Assembly (NCBI GenBank): GCA_040219275.1
Contig: JAVJSU010000061.1
Location: 124,001-188,000 of the forward strand
Direction of reading: 5' to 3'
DNA length: 64,000 nucleotides
Origin: JAVJSU01 sp040219275
Lineage (GTDB): Bacteria > Chloroflexota > Anaerolineae > Aggregatilineales > Phototrophicaceae
The notes under the pieces are model-generated. The model had not been told where the DNA came from. It saw only the letters and a list, made by a program, of their open reading frames with translations, and made no database searches. Position numbers and translations under genes: made by a program. This document shows positions 35,426 to 45,559 of the stretch, piece after piece; position 1 is the stretch's first letter, and every line of letters begins with the position of its first letter.

Positions 35426-38146
35426 TTAGAGTAAATTCAAGGCTTTACGATAGGTGTCGAGTGCTTCTTGCAAACGTCCCAGACGCATTAAGCCATCACC
35501 CAGCACACGATGTGCGACGGGATTACTCTTGTGTAAGCCCTCTTTAACCATACCAGAAAGATCATTCACGACATTATCAAGTTGAGCGTTGGCACGAATG
35601 ATGCTTTCGTAATCCTCAACACCTGCATCAACTTCGCCAGAACGTATCTTGGTTCGGGCGCTTTCTAGCAATGCCGCCGCTTCGTCCGCGTTCATGCTGA
35701 CCATAACCGGCGCAGGTGAAGCGACTGGCACAACGGCAACCGGCGCAGGTTGCTGAACAGGTTGTTGTGGTGATGCTTGCGGCTCAGGCGCTTTTTCGGC
35801 AACTACAGGCTCAGGATCAATGGAAATGGCTTCGTCGGCTTCTGAGACCGTGTCCCGTAGCCAATCTGGCACGTTTGTATCGGCTTCAACGCCAGCTTCC
35901 TGTAGCCAACCGGGTAATTCTGACCCTTCGATGGCTTCCATTTCGTCCTGCGTTTCCATCTCACGCAACCAATCCGGCAGATCCGCATCGTCCATCGTGA
36001 TAGCTTCCATCTCGGAAACAACCGCAGGTGCGGTAGAAGCAACCACTTCGCCAGAGACTGGAACATCATCACTTAGCCAATCCGGAACAGGGATCGGTTC
36101 CCCTTGTGAAAGCGCCGTTTCTGGCGGTAAGGTCACTTCTTCTAGCATAGAGGCGGCAGATTGCGCGGCTTCTGCGACGAAATCGGGTGTTGTTCCTGTC
36201 CGTTCAAGCTCAAAGGCTTCTACCCATGGATCATTAGTGTCAATTGCACCATCACCCATAATCAGGGTTTCTTCCAATGACATATCACCCCTAGCATGAG
36301 GCACAACATCAGCTACAGTTTCATCTACAGCTTCTGCCATTTCGAAGTCAAATTCGACATCTTCAACATCGGTTTCAAAGATTTGCGCCAGACCTTCATC
36401 ATCTGCGCCGCCCATATTATCCTGTAGCCAATCAGGGATATCTTGCACCGGATCAGACTCGGTCGCATCCGTAAATGCCGCAACTTGATCCGTCGACAAT
36501 ACATCCGGCGGTGGTCCAACCTGATCGACCAGCCAATCCGGAATATTTGACTCTAGTTCACCCTCTTCTTCAGGGACTTCTGCTTCAGGAATTTTAAAGC
36601 CCTGGTCATCACTACGGTCAATTCCCTGTGAAAGCAGGTTGTCCATCCAGCCGCGCATGTCCTCTGAAGAGACATCACCAGCCTGCAACTTTTGCATCAC
36701 ATCGCCAGTTTTAGCGGTTTTGACCAACGGATCATCACCAAAGGGTGTTTTCTCATCATCAACTTCGCCCTCTGTTTCCGCGGCGGATTGCTGTGTCGCT
36801 AAGCCTTCCAACCATGCAACAGGATCGGCTTCATCCTCAATGTCGATAGCGTCTAGCTGGTCAATATCATCCAGTGAAAAACCACTATCATCTGTATCAA
36901 GGAAATCTGAGGCGATAGAATCATCCGCACCATCAGGGACGGCGAAATTGGCGCTGGTCGTAAATTCTGACGGATCTGCACCCTGTTCTCGGGCTAAACT
37001 CTCTAGCCAATTAAGCGGGTCATCATCGTCATCAGCTAAATCGCCAAAGTCATCGGCTGATGTCGGTTCAAGATCGAAGGTTTCTTCAAACTCACTCACT
37101 TGACTGTAATCGTCGTCATCGTCAATTGCGAAGGAGTGAACATCTTCTACATCTTCTACATCTTCTACATCTTCTTCCGCTTCTGGAAGATCATCGAGAT
37201 CATCAAACGAGAGATCAATCCCAGCTTGTTCATCTCCGCCAGCAAGACCATCCAACCACGACATCGGATCATTCGATTGGGTATCCTGTGCTTCCGAAAG
37301 CGCGGAAAGGTCTAATCCACCACCCAGATCATCCCCTAAGCCAGAGAGATCCATTTCAGGGAAATCCGCCCCTTGTTCAGCGGCGAGGTCTTCCAACCAA
37401 TCCAACCCTGTGGAGGTCGCCTGTGTGGTCATTTCAGCCTCGTGATCAAGTTGAGGCAACTCAAAATCTGGCAATTCAAATTCAGCGGCGGCTTCTGCTT
37501 CCACTTCAGTTGGCGTAGCGACGGGCGGTGGTGCTTGTTGTTGAGCCTGACGCTCTGCCAGACGGGCGGCTTTCTTTGCGGCTTCGTCTTCTTGCTTCTT
37601 CGCCCACTGCTCTTCGGACATTCCATAGGGAATATACCCCGGACCAGTATCCTGTGTCGTTGTCGGGTCAACTTCAGCGATATCCACACGACTCTCTGTT
37701 GTAAAGCCTTCCGTCGCGCCCTGACGTTCCGCCAACGTTTCCATCCACGCCATAAGTTCTTCGGGCGACATTGAGTCGAAGTCCGGCATTTCTCCCGAAC
37801 TGGCAGAAGCAACCGCCGGAGTCAGTTCTGGTTCTGGCGCGGGTGGTGTTACAGGGACGGGCGGTGGTGTTGATTGCTGTTGAGCCTGGCGTTCCGCTTG
37901 ACGGGCGGCTTTCTTCACCGCTTCGTCTTCTTGCTTCTTCGCCCACTGCTCTTCGGACATTCCATAGGGAATATACCCCGGACCAGTATCCTGCGTCGTT
38001 GTCGGGTCAACTTCAGCAATATCCACACGACTCTCTGTCGTAAAGCCTTCCGTCGCGCCCTGACGTTCCGCCAACGTTTCCATCCACGCCATGAGTTCTT
38101 CGGGCGACATTGAGTCGAAATCCGGCATATTATCAGTGGGTGGCAT
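35426..38146 (-). CDS. Acidic repetitive protein with Trp-Leu motifs and a C-terminal TPR-like domain
   Basis: 906 residues, very rich in Asp and Glu. Residues about 7-95 and 120-208 are near-identical copies of one unit (MPDFDSMSPEELMAWMETLA, then ERQGATEGFTTESRVDIAEV). Later come a dozen related short motifs of the form xxWLExLAxxQGAD and (I/V)PDWLxD, each separated by acidic, probably disordered linkers. The last 90 residues (AALLESARTKIRSGEVDAG to MRLGRLQEALDTYRKALNLL) form TPR-like helices. No signal peptide or enzyme motif is seen. It is 36 bases downstream of the larger acidic protein with similar motifs, so the two probably work together as scaffolds; this is inference. Confidence 0.8.
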   Translation of the reverse strand: MPPTDNMPDFDSMSPEELMAWMETLAERQGATEGFTTESRVDIAEVDPTTTQDTGPGYIPYGMSEEQWAKKQEDEAVKKAARQAERQAQQQSTPPPVPVTPPAPEPELTPAVASASSGEMPDFDSMSPEELMAWMETLAERQGATEGFTTESRVDIAEVDPTTTQDTGPGYIPYGMSEEQWAKKQEDEAAKKAARLAERQAQQQAPPPVATPTEVEAEAAAEFELPDFELPQLDHEAEMTTQATSTGLDWLEDLAAEQGADFPEMDLSGLGDDLGGGLDLSALSEAQDTQSNDPMSWLDGLAGGDEQAGIDLSFDDLDDLPEAEEDVEDVEDVEDVHSFAIDDDDDYSQVSEFEETFDLEPTSADDFGDLADDDDDPLNWLESLAREQGADPSEFTTSANFAVPDGADDSIASDFLDTDDSGFSLDDIDQLDAIDIEDEADPVAWLEGLATQQSAAETEGEVDDEKTPFGDDPLVKTAKTGDVMQKLQAGDVSSEDMRGWMDNLLSQGIDRSDDQGFKIPEAEVPEEEGELESNIPDWLVDQVGPPPDVLSTDQVAAFTDATESDPVQDIPDWLQDNMGGADDEGLAQIFETDVEDVEFDFEMAEAVDETVADVVPHARGDMSLEETLIMGDGAIDTNDPWVEAFELERTGTTPDFVAEAAQSAASMLEEVTLPPETALSQGEPIPVPDWLSDDVPVSGEVVASTAPAVVSEMEAITMDDADLPDWLREMETQDEMEAIEGSELPGWLQEAGVEADTNVPDWLRDTVSEADEAISIDPEPVVAEKAPEPQASPQQPVQQPAPVAVVPVASPAPVMVSMNADEAAALLESARTKIRSGEVDAGVEDYESIIRANAQLDNVVNDLSGMVKEGLHKSNPVAHRVLGDGLMRLGRLQEALDTYRKALNLL
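37519..38128. repeat. Near-identical intragenic direct repeat, two copies
   Basis: About 270 bases at 37519-37789 recur at 37855-38128, offset by 339 bases with few differences (for example GACGGGCGGC at 37561 and 37900). They encode the duplicated N-terminal unit of the 906-residue protein. A separate run of four ACATCTTCT units lies at 37140-37175. Confidence 0.85.
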
Positions 38147-38182
38147 CAGTAGTTCCTCTCAAGCAAATAAGGCGTGTATAAC

Positions 38183-41100
38183 CTAAAACTCATCATCGTC
38201 ATAATCAAGCCATGGTGGCAAGTCTTCACCGATTTCGTCTAACTCATCATCAAAGTCAAACGTATCCGGATTTTCTTCTACTTCTTGCACATCTTGCGCC
38301 TGTGATCTACGGCGTAACCAGAGTGGTGGACGTGAGAAAACAAAGCGCCGCTTCTGCTGTGGTTCTGGTTCTAAATCAAACTCATCCTCAACATCAGCCA
38401 TTCTATCGTCATCTGGCAGATAATCTGTACCGGGTAAAGTGGGTGGCTGGCTGGTTTCTTCATCTACAATATCCGTCAGCCATTCCATATCATTTTCGGT
38501 ACGATTTCCGCCCGTCATCGCCACTTGCGCCCGTCGATGTGCGGTCAAATCGTCTGCAAATTCTGTTTCAATCGGTGCGTCTTCTGCGGCTTCAAAATCA
38601 ATATCAAGCCCTGGCACCATCGTATTTAACCAGTCAGGCGCATTATCCGCCGGAAGCGCGTCAATTTCATCCGATTCATCGATGAATCTATCTTCATCTA
38701 TTGTATCATAATCCAAACTTTGTGCCTGTGAAGATACATCATCAAAGTCAATGGATTCTGCATCGTAGCCGCTCATCGGTTCATCCAGAATGCCAGCGCG
38801 AGATTCCTCGTATAGCAGATTAGATGCTCCCGCCCCCATAAAGGAGTCTGTGTATTGGTCTTCTTCTACTGGCAAAGCATCGCCAAGCGGAACCGCTTCT
38901 GCTGAATAATCAACTTCACCGGCAGAATACGCGACATTTTCCTCTTGCCAATCGGCAACATCTACCGGCAACTCATCATCAAGTGGTGGTGCTTCTGCCA
39001 GTGGCAGCGATTCTCCGGCTTCCTGCGCGTCTTGCAAAATTGTATCGCCGACACCGAAGGAGACTGAATTGTTATCATATGCCTCTTCGTAGGCTTCTTC
39101 ATAATCATCGTTGTCCGGACTATCTTCCACAGCAGAGGACGCGATCCAATCAGGTACTGCGCCGACAAGGTCAGCATCATCGTCCTGATCGTCTTCACCG
39201 TCCCATTCATTGCCATATTCGTCAACAGTATCGCCCGCACCAAAAGCGACGGGTTCATATTCTTCCTCATCGTCTTCAGTCACGAAATCACCTGCGCCAA
39301 AGGCAACGATGTCTTCCTCAAATTCTTCTTCATCACTGTCGAGAATCGGGGCGGCACCAGATAACCAATCCGGCACTGCATCTTCTTCGTCGATCTCTTC
39401 ATGTTCTACATCAAATTCTAAGAAGTCTTCTTCGGATTCTTCGTCACCGTCATCAGACTCCGCACCACCCACAGCAGAGAGCCACTCAGGAACCTCATCT
39501 GCGACTGCGGCGGATTCTTCACCACCCCATGAGAACGCATCTTCCTCGTCCTCATCGTCTTCAGTGACCATTTCACTAGCGCCAAAAACAATGGGTTGAT
39601 ACGCGTCCTCTTCAGCCGCTTCTTCATCTTCTACATCAAATTCTAAGAAGTCTTCTTCATCGGATTCTTCATCTTCTTCGGACTCTGCACCACCAACCGC
39701 CGATAACCATTCAGGAACATCACCTGCAACTGCGTCGGGTTCTTCTTCACCGCCCCATGAGAACGCTTCATCGTCGTCCTCATCTGAATCCGCTTCACCG
39801 CCAAATGCGACGATACTTTCCGCAAATTCTTCTTCTTCATCGTCGTCTTCAGCATCCAACGTCGGTGCGGAACCTGCCAACCAATCTGGTACACCGCCGT
39901 CTTCTGCGACAGCTTCATCTTCTAATTCTAAGTCGAATTCTAAGAAGTCTTCTTCATCATCGGATTCTTCGTCGCCGTACTCGTCATCTTCTTCGGACTC
40001 TGCACTAGCCACAGCAGAGAGCCATTCAGGAACATCACCGGCGACTGCGGCTTCTTCTTCACCACCGCCCCATGAGAACGCTTCATCGTCGTCCTCATCT
40101 GAATCCGCCTCACCACCAAATGCGACAATACTTTCCGCAAATTCTTCTTCATCGTCGTCTTCAGCATCCAACGTCGGTGCGGCACCTGCTAACCAATCTG
40201 GCATACCACCCGTCGCTTCATCGGATTCTTCTTCGTCATCAAAAGCGAGGAAATCTTCCTCAAATTCTTCGTCATCATCATTGGCATCAGCACCACCTAC
40301 AGCGGAGAGCCATTCGGGGCGTGCGCTTTCGAGGGATTCGTCGTCGTCCTCATCTGTATCACCAAACGCGGAAGCACTGCCAAATGCGACAATATCTTCT
40401 TCGAATTCTTCCGAATCATCGTCATCATCAAGTATGGGTGCCGCACCAGACAACCAATCTGGCATTACGTCATCCTCAGCATCATCGGCATCCATGTCAC
40501 CAAATGCGGAAGCACTGCCGAACGCGACAATATCTTCCTCAAACTCTTCGGCATCGTCGTCGGCATCGTCCAAATCACCGCCTACAGAAGCGAGCCAATC
40601 AGGAACGCCTTCCTCGACAGTCCCTTCTTCTTCATCACTGTCGTTTTCCAATTCCCAGCTGAATTCTTCTTCGTCACCATCTGAATCCGCAAAATTGGGT
40701 GAATTATTCATGAGCCACTCCGGTGTTTCATCATTCGCCGAACCATCACTTATCGGCATCTCTGCCGCGTCCGCCCCATCCGTGAACATCTCACCGAATA
40801 GGTCTTCATCTTCAGCGTCTTCGCTGTCGTTCTCGTTATTTTGAGCATTTTCAGCAGGGAATTCGACCCGATTATCAACGTTTAATTCTGCCATCCAATC
40901 AGCGGCATCTTCACCCGCAAGCTCAATCATGCCCTCAGACTCATCTTCATCGGACTCAAGATCAAAAGAAAATAGATCCTCTGCATCATCATCAGTTTCA
41001 CCAACAACAGCAAAAGTGGAGTCATCGTCATCATCGTCGTCAGACGCACTACCTAACCAGTCCGGTAATGAATCGTCGTCTAAATCCTCACTATCTTGCA

Positions 41101-43387
41101 TAGACTCACTCACCGCAGAGGCATCATTTTGCCAGGATAATCCGCTATCCATATCACCGAATAGCGCAGGTTCGACGACATCCTCAAATGACGACTCTGA
41201 ATCTTCATCCTCTGCGTCGTCATCCATACTGTCAAAAAGAGTCTCTGCTGATGTAGACGTATCCAGTGCGAAAGCATCCGCTTCCACCTGAACATCATTC
41301 ATCCAGTTAACGTCATCGGACTCTTCAGAATCTTCGCCGAATAAATCATCCGCTGAGATTCCGGAAACTGTTTCCGGCGTATCGGCGGGTTGTCCCTCGC
41401 CCATCCAGTCCTCAGAAGAGTCGTCATCAAACCAGTCATCAGGAAATTCGTTTTCGTTTGTAGACATATCATCCTGCCCATCAGGTGACGGTAATTCTGT
41501 TGAGTCTTCGCCTTGCATTGGGAGTTTATTTTCTAACGATCCGGTAATGAATCCCTCTTCGCTGGAAAAAGATTCAATATCAAGCATCTCATCCAGCAGT
41601 TCATCATCCGCCAGCCAGTCCAATTCATTATCGGGGTTGACTGCCTGTGGTAACTCCGCAGGTGATTCGAGCACGTCATCTTCAACAACATCAATGCCAG
41701 AATCCTTAAGCCACGCCATCGGGTCGGCATCATCACTGTCATCATCTTCATCATCGGGCAGAGACTTCAATATGCCGGAATCAAGATCACTGAACAAGTC
41801 AAATTCACCTGAAGCGTCATCCGCAATGATCTCTACACCACTATCTTTAAGCCATGCCATCGGGTCAGCAGCAGTTTCAGGGTCTTGAAGCTCATCAACT
41901 TCATCAAGAAATTCGTCAAAGTTACCAGAACCTTCGACAATTTCCACACCACTGTCTTTGAGCCACGCCATCGGGTCGGCAGTATCGCTTGAGGGTAGAA
42001 CCTGAGACAGTTCTGCAGGCATACCCGTTACCGTTTCTTCATCTTCAATGTCATCGACGAGTTCTAAACCGCTTTCTTGCAACCACGCCATTGGATCAGC
42101 GTCATCCTCTGCGTCGTCCAGTTCAAAATCATCATCACCGAATAGGTCAATTACCTCGCCATTGAGCGTGTCTTCGTCTAAGTCAAAGTCGCCAAATAAA
42201 TCAATGCCGTCGACCTTTAATTCATCGGCCAACGCTGATTCAGGCATATCATCTAAAGCGAAAATATCATCAAATTCATCAGTGATTTGCGGTTCAGTCG
42301 GCGCTTCGGGGGTTGGATCATTTGGTTCAAGTGATGAGAGCAAACCAGTTTTGCCGGTACGCTCACGCTTGACCATAGGTGGAGGAATGGGCATTGTCTT
42401 GGCTTCGTTGACTTTAGTATCCATGCTTTCAACTTCGGAAAGCCAATCGTCGGCTTCATCCATGCCCGTTGGACTATCGTCATCACGCAACCATGAGGCA
42501 ACATCAGCATCACCGTCATCATCTGATATTTCGTCAGCGACTATATCAAGTTCGATTTCTTCAGATTCTTCAATGCTCGTGAGCCAATCAGGGCTATTTG
42601 ACGCTAATTCACGGGCGGCAACCGCCTGATAATCCAATTCAGAGAGCATAAAGGCATCTTCATCCGGCACACCACCCTGCACAATTTCTAGCGCGACATA
42701 GGGCGCAACCGGCTCAATCCGGCTGATGTGACGTTGTGCATCCGAGGGACGATCTACAGCTAACCAGACCTTCGCCAGAAGCACATTCGCTTCCAGACAA
42801 TCCGGCAATTGTTCCAACAAATCCTGCGCGACTTCCGCCGCCTCAATCGGGCGTTCCCCTTCACGGTAAACCCGCGCCATCAAGATTCGCAGATCAGCCC
42901 GATTCGGGTAGCGTTGCAAATTGCGCTGTAGCACATCCAACGCCTGATCGTACAACCCGTTGTTCTTATATTGGCGGGCAACCGCACCGGCGGTCAGATT
43001 GATCTTATCAACCTGTCGCTTGTAATATTCTGCATATAAATCGCGGAGCTTCTGCGTCAACGCTTGACTGTTCGGACGTTGTTCAAACGCCCGTTCCAGA
43101 TACCAGATCGCTTCGTCAGGGCGTTTCAGCCGTTCGTAAATCTGGCTTAACCCCACAAACGCGTCGAAATTATCCGGCTCAACACTTAGCACACGACGTA
43201 AAACTTCGCCTGCTTGTTGCCAGCGTCCTTCTTCCAACAGCGCCCTACCCAATACACGGTAAGCGGCGATGTTTTTAGGGAAGTGTTTTAAGATGTGGCG
43301 ACTATGATAAAGTGCCTCATCAAACGCCCCATTCTGAATATGTTGATCTAACCTTGATAGGTATTGTTTAAGATTAATATCCGCCAT
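38183..43387 (-). CDS. Giant acidic protein with N-terminal TPRs and over twenty Trp-Leu motifs
   Basis: About 1734 residues. The first roughly 230 residues are TPR repeats (NGAFDEALYHSRHILKHFPK, GRWQQAGEVLRRVLSVEPDN, NNGLYDQALDVLQRNLQRYP). The rest is extremely acidic and built from short units such as DPMAWLKDSGVEI, MPDWLSGAAPILDDD, VPEWLSAVGGAE and VPDWLAGSAPTLD. These alternate with Glu/Asp runs and FxEDIVAFG or ESIVAFGGEADSDED segments. There is no export signal. The ATG at 43387 has GGGAT upstream; a longer reading from 43426 is less likely. The regular W-L motifs in disordered acidic sequence suggest a multivalent docking protein. Function is unknown. Confidence 0.8.
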   Translation of the reverse strand: MADINLKQYLSRLDQHIQNGAFDEALYHSRHILKHFPKNIAAYRVLGRALLEEGRWQQAGEVLRRVLSVEPDNFDAFVGLSQIYERLKRPDEAIWYLERAFEQRPNSQALTQKLRDLYAEYYKRQVDKINLTAGAVARQYKNNGLYDQALDVLQRNLQRYPNRADLRILMARVYREGERPIEAAEVAQDLLEQLPDCLEANVLLAKVWLAVDRPSDAQRHISRIEPVAPYVALEIVQGGVPDEDAFMLSELDYQAVAARELASNSPDWLTSIEESEEIELDIVADEISDDDGDADVASWLRDDDSPTGMDEADDWLSEVESMDTKVNEAKTMPIPPPMVKRERTGKTGLLSSLEPNDPTPEAPTEPQITDEFDDIFALDDMPESALADELKVDGIDLFGDFDLDEDTLNGEVIDLFGDDDFELDDAEDDADPMAWLQESGLELVDDIEDEETVTGMPAELSQVLPSSDTADPMAWLKDSGVEIVEGSGNFDEFLDEVDELQDPETAADPMAWLKDSGVEIIADDASGEFDLFSDLDSGILKSLPDDEDDDSDDADPMAWLKDSGIDVVEDDVLESPAELPQAVNPDNELDWLADDELLDEMLDIESFSSEEGFITGSLENKLPMQGEDSTELPSPDGQDDMSTNENEFPDDWFDDDSSEDWMGEGQPADTPETVSGISADDLFGEDSEESDDVNWMNDVQVEADAFALDTSTSAETLFDSMDDDAEDEDSESSFEDVVEPALFGDMDSGLSWQNDASAVSESMQDSEDLDDDSLPDWLGSASDDDDDDDSTFAVVGETDDDAEDLFSFDLESDEDESEGMIELAGEDAADWMAELNVDNRVEFPAENAQNNENDSEDAEDEDLFGEMFTDGADAAEMPISDGSANDETPEWLMNNSPNFADSDGDEEEFSWELENDSDEEEGTVEEGVPDWLASVGGDLDDADDDAEEFEEDIVAFGSASAFGDMDADDAEDDVMPDWLSGAAPILDDDDDSEEFEEDIVAFGSASAFGDTDEDDDESLESARPEWLSAVGGADANDDDEEFEEDFLAFDDEEESDEATGGMPDWLAGAAPTLDAEDDDEEEFAESIVAFGGEADSDEDDDEAFSWGGGEEEAAVAGDVPEWLSAVASAESEEDDEYGDEESDDEEDFLEFDLELEDEAVAEDGGVPDWLAGSAPTLDAEDDDEEEEFAESIVAFGGEADSDEDDDEAFSWGGEEEPDAVAGDVPEWLSAVGGAESEEDEESDEEDFLEFDVEDEEAAEEDAYQPIVFGASEMVTEDDEDEEDAFSWGGEESAAVADEVPEWLSAVGGAESDDGDEESEEDFLEFDVEHEEIDEEDAVPDWLSGAAPILDSDEEEFEEDIVAFGAGDFVTEDDEEEYEPVAFGAGDTVDEYGNEWDGEDDQDDDADLVGAVPDWIASSAVEDSPDNDDYEEAYEEAYDNNSVSFGVGDTILQDAQEAGESLPLAEAPPLDDELPVDVADWQEENVAYSAGEVDYSAEAVPLGDALPVEEDQYTDSFMGAGASNLLYEESRAGILDEPMSGYDAESIDFDDVSSQAQSLDYDTIDEDRFIDESDEIDALPADNAPDWLNTMVPGLDIDFEAAEDAPIETEFADDLTAHRRAQVAMTGGNRTENDMEWLTDIVDEETSQPPTLPGTDYLPDDDRMADVEDEFDLEPEPQQKRRFVFSRPPLWLRRRSQAQDVQEVEENPDTFDFDDELDEIGEDLPPWLDYDDDEF
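39740..40202. repeat. Intragenic direct repeats in the giant acidic gene
   Basis: A segment of about 150 bases around 39745-39890 recurs at about 40060-40202, offset by roughly 315 bases (GAACGCTTCATCGTCGTCCT starts at 39761 and 40076). It encodes repeated AFSWGG/PDWLAG units. Similar but more diverged copies lie on both sides, from about 39200 to 40600. Confidence 0.75.
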
Positions 43388-43447
43388 AATATCCCGTGTG
43401 ATTGTGTTCGTGCGCCCGGTTGGCAACGCTGAAAGTCACTATCGCAA

Positions 43448-43456
43448 AGTATAACA
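43448..43456 (-). promoter_or_regulatory. Possible extended -10 promoter for the acidic-protein operon
   Basis: On the minus strand the sequence TGTTATACT (complement of 43448-43456) fits the extended -10 pattern TGnTATAAT about 60 bases before the ATG at 43387. No well-spaced -35 is present. Confidence 0.4.
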
Positions 43457-43592
43457 TAGAAACAGCATCGTGCTTTTTCAAGCCGATACCGAATATGACA
43501 CAATTCATACCGCAACGCAAACAGATAACCAAAGAAAGGTTTTATACGTTACTCTATTATAAGCCTTAAAAATTGCGAAAAGGATTGTACTT

Positions 43593-44786
43593 GTGTACCG
43601 TAATACCCTATTTGCCTTAATTTTCGGTTCGATTTTGCTAACTCTACCTACAATTTTCGTAACAAGACCCGAAATAGCCCAACAAAATGCAGAAACCGAT
43701 CCACCACCGACCCTTGAAGATTTCTGGGAAGGACGTGCCGAATGGGTCGTCGAAATTGAGGATGTCGGCTTACCCATTGGTGAAAGCGATACCGTTCAAA
43801 TCAGCGAAAACGAATTCTGGTCGTATTTACATGCCAGCAATCAATCGGCGGGCGTGGTCGATCAATGTGGTGATCCTGTCGCCTTCCCCGGTTGCCTCAC
43901 CCGTTGGGAAAGCACAGATGGCGGTGTTTCATTTGCCCTACCCTCAGCGGTTTGCTCAATCCCATGTGGTGCTTGCCCGTGTGACGATCAACGCGATCAT
44001 CATGGCTACACGTCATCCGGCACGAGAGAAGCCGCCCAGCAATACCCCCGCGTTTTCGTGGACGAGGGTGAATTTTACCTGACATATGAATGGCACGCAC
44101 AAGCCATCCTGAGAACGTCAGACGACGGGCTAAACTGGTCAGATTGGGACTATCTCGTCACCCCCGGTGGCACATGGCATACCAGAGACTTTCCTTGCAC
44201 AGCAACCGAAAGCATCGGCGCACATCCCAACATTCGCGGAGAGGTCCATAATTGCTTACTCGGCGCACCTCCCGGCATTTACGTAGAAGGTGAGACACTC
44301 TACGTTTTCGTCGCGGCGGGGAGCGCCCCCGGCAATATGCGCTGTTATTTCGGTGATCGGGATGGCGATTTGAGTGCCTTGCAAGTCTGCAACACCGATC
44401 CACTATTTTCTGGCGCGGCAGAATATGGTGCAGTGGATGTGCTTGGCGCAGAAGCCAATCCCTATTTTGACTTTCGTTATGTGAGTTCCGCTGATGTTAT
44501 GCGCGTGGGCGATCATTATTACATGATGTACGAAGGCGTGCGCGGACCGGACGAACTCGAACGGGGCATGGATACGCAATTTGGTTTGGGATTAGCGCGT
44601 TCCGTCACCGATCAAATTGATGGCGCGTGGGAAAAATTCCCGAACAACCCGCTCATCATGGATGTGAGCTTTAACTTCGGCATCGGTCATGCGGATTTAA
44701 TCGTCATAGATGGGTTGACTTATATGTATACTGCTACGTCCGAAACCACACGCGGGCGCTATGTCCTGCGTTGGATCGACACGTAA
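43593..44786 (+). CDS. Secreted or membrane-anchored five-bladed-propeller (glycosidase-like) protein
   Basis: 397 residues with an N-terminal signal or anchor (MYRNTLFALIFGSILLTLPT). The mature part has propeller-like blades such as LTRWESTDGGVSF, YLTYEWHAQAILRTSDDGLN, HYYMMYEGVRGPDE and GIGHADLIVIDGLTYMYTA, which resemble the GH32/43/68 five-bladed propeller fold. A Cys-rich stretch (CSIPCGACPCDD) may be disulfide-bonded outside the cell. The acid residues of known glycosidases cannot be assigned with certainty, so enzymatic activity is open. GTG at 43593 follows AAGGA at eight bases. Confidence 0.65.
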   Translation: MYRNTLFALIFGSILLTLPTIFVTRPEIAQQNAETDPPPTLEDFWEGRAEWVVEIEDVGLPIGESDTVQISENEFWSYLHASNQSAGVVDQCGDPVAFPGCLTRWESTDGGVSFALPSAVCSIPCGACPCDDQRDHHGYTSSGTREAAQQYPRVFVDEGEFYLTYEWHAQAILRTSDDGLNWSDWDYLVTPGGTWHTRDFPCTATESIGAHPNIRGEVHNCLLGAPPGIYVEGETLYVFVAAGSAPGNMRCYFGDRDGDLSALQVCNTDPLFSGAAEYGAVDVLGAEANPYFDFRYVSSADVMRVGDHYYMMYEGVRGPDELERGMDTQFGLGLARSVTDQIDGAWEKFPNNPLIMDVSFNFGIGHADLIVIDGLTYMYTATSETTRGRYVLRWIDT

Positions 44787-44838
44787 TTTCAACGTATGTA
44801 TAATGAGCATAGAAATAAGTTTTTGAGGATGTGCTTTT

Positions 44839-45420
44839 ATGGAAGCCGAGATAACGCAAAAGAAATTGACTGTTGAGGATGTGCTACGTCTTAACACGGA
44901 ACATCATTGGGTAGAAATCGTAGACGGGGAGATTATAAAGATGAGTCCGGTTGGTTTTAGGCACAGTTATATATCAAACAACGGCTATGATGTTTTGAAT
45001 CCTTTTGTAAAAACTCATAAACTTGGCTATGTGGCAAACGATGGTCTCATCTACGTCCTGCATGTTGATCCTGAAACTGGCGTGCGTCATACCCGCGTAC
45101 CCGACCTTTCATTTTTCCGCAAAGGCAAATTTCCCGATTTTGACTTCACTAAACCCGTTCCCGGTGCGCCAGATTTAGCCATCGAAATTGTATCGCCCTC
45201 AGAGTCAGATGAGACAACCATTAACAAGCTCCGTTCCTATTTTGCTTACGGCACAGAACAGGTGTGGGTATTGTTCCCGGAATCCAAATTTGTCTATCAA
45301 TATTTCGATGTGGATGACGTAAAAATTCACACAGAAGATAAAACGTTTACCGCAGAGACTTTATTCCCCGGACTTGAAATCAAAGTGGCTGATTTTTTCA
45401 TTGAGCCAGACATAAAATAA
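44839..45420 (+). CDS. Uma2-family (DUF820) PD-(D/E)XK nuclease-like protein
   Basis: 193 residues. It starts with KLTVEDVLRLNTEHHWVEIVDGEI and contains RVPDLSFFRKGKFP and APDLAIEIVSPSESDETTINK, followed by GTEQVWVLFPE. These are the strand and active-site motifs of the Uma2 family, which has a PD-(D/E)XK nuclease fold (Asp, then ExV). The family is widespread in cyanobacteria and Chloroflexota in many copies and its biological role is unknown. The ATG at 44839 has GAGG upstream. Confidence 0.9.
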   Translation: MEAEITQKKLTVEDVLRLNTEHHWVEIVDGEIIKMSPVGFRHSYISNNGYDVLNPFVKTHKLGYVANDGLIYVLHVDPETGVRHTRVPDLSFFRKGKFPDFDFTKPVPGAPDLAIEIVSPSESDETTINKLRSYFAYGTEQVWVLFPESKFVYQYFDVDDVKIHTEDKTFTAETLFPGLEIKVADFFIEPDIK

Positions 45421-45428
45421 TGGGGTCG
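45414..45428. repeat. Left 15-base direct repeat flanking the DUF1963 gene
   Basis: AAAATAATGGGGTCG; an exact copy lies at 46511-46525. It overlaps the Uma2 stop codon. Confidence 0.7.
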
Positions 45429-45559
45429 AGAATCAGCCGGAAAATCCGTACCAAACACGTTGAAAGCTCTTAAAGAAGGTCGTTCAGTTTGTCTCCTTAC
45501 TGAATTTTCAGAATGAAGTTTGGATAGGACTATAGAAAAATCAGGTGGAGGAAATTGAG

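Noticed and set aside
37140..37175. Short tandem repeats as a possible CRISPR-like array
   Set aside because: The units are nine bases long without spacers and encode Glu-Asp-Val repeats in frame.
36639..42629. Several Ser-rich plus-strand frames (for example 36639-37103, 40281-40844 and 42048-42629)
   Set aside because: They are antisense translations of Asp/Glu-rich codons in the two acidic genes; their Ser-rich composition is a by-product of those codons.
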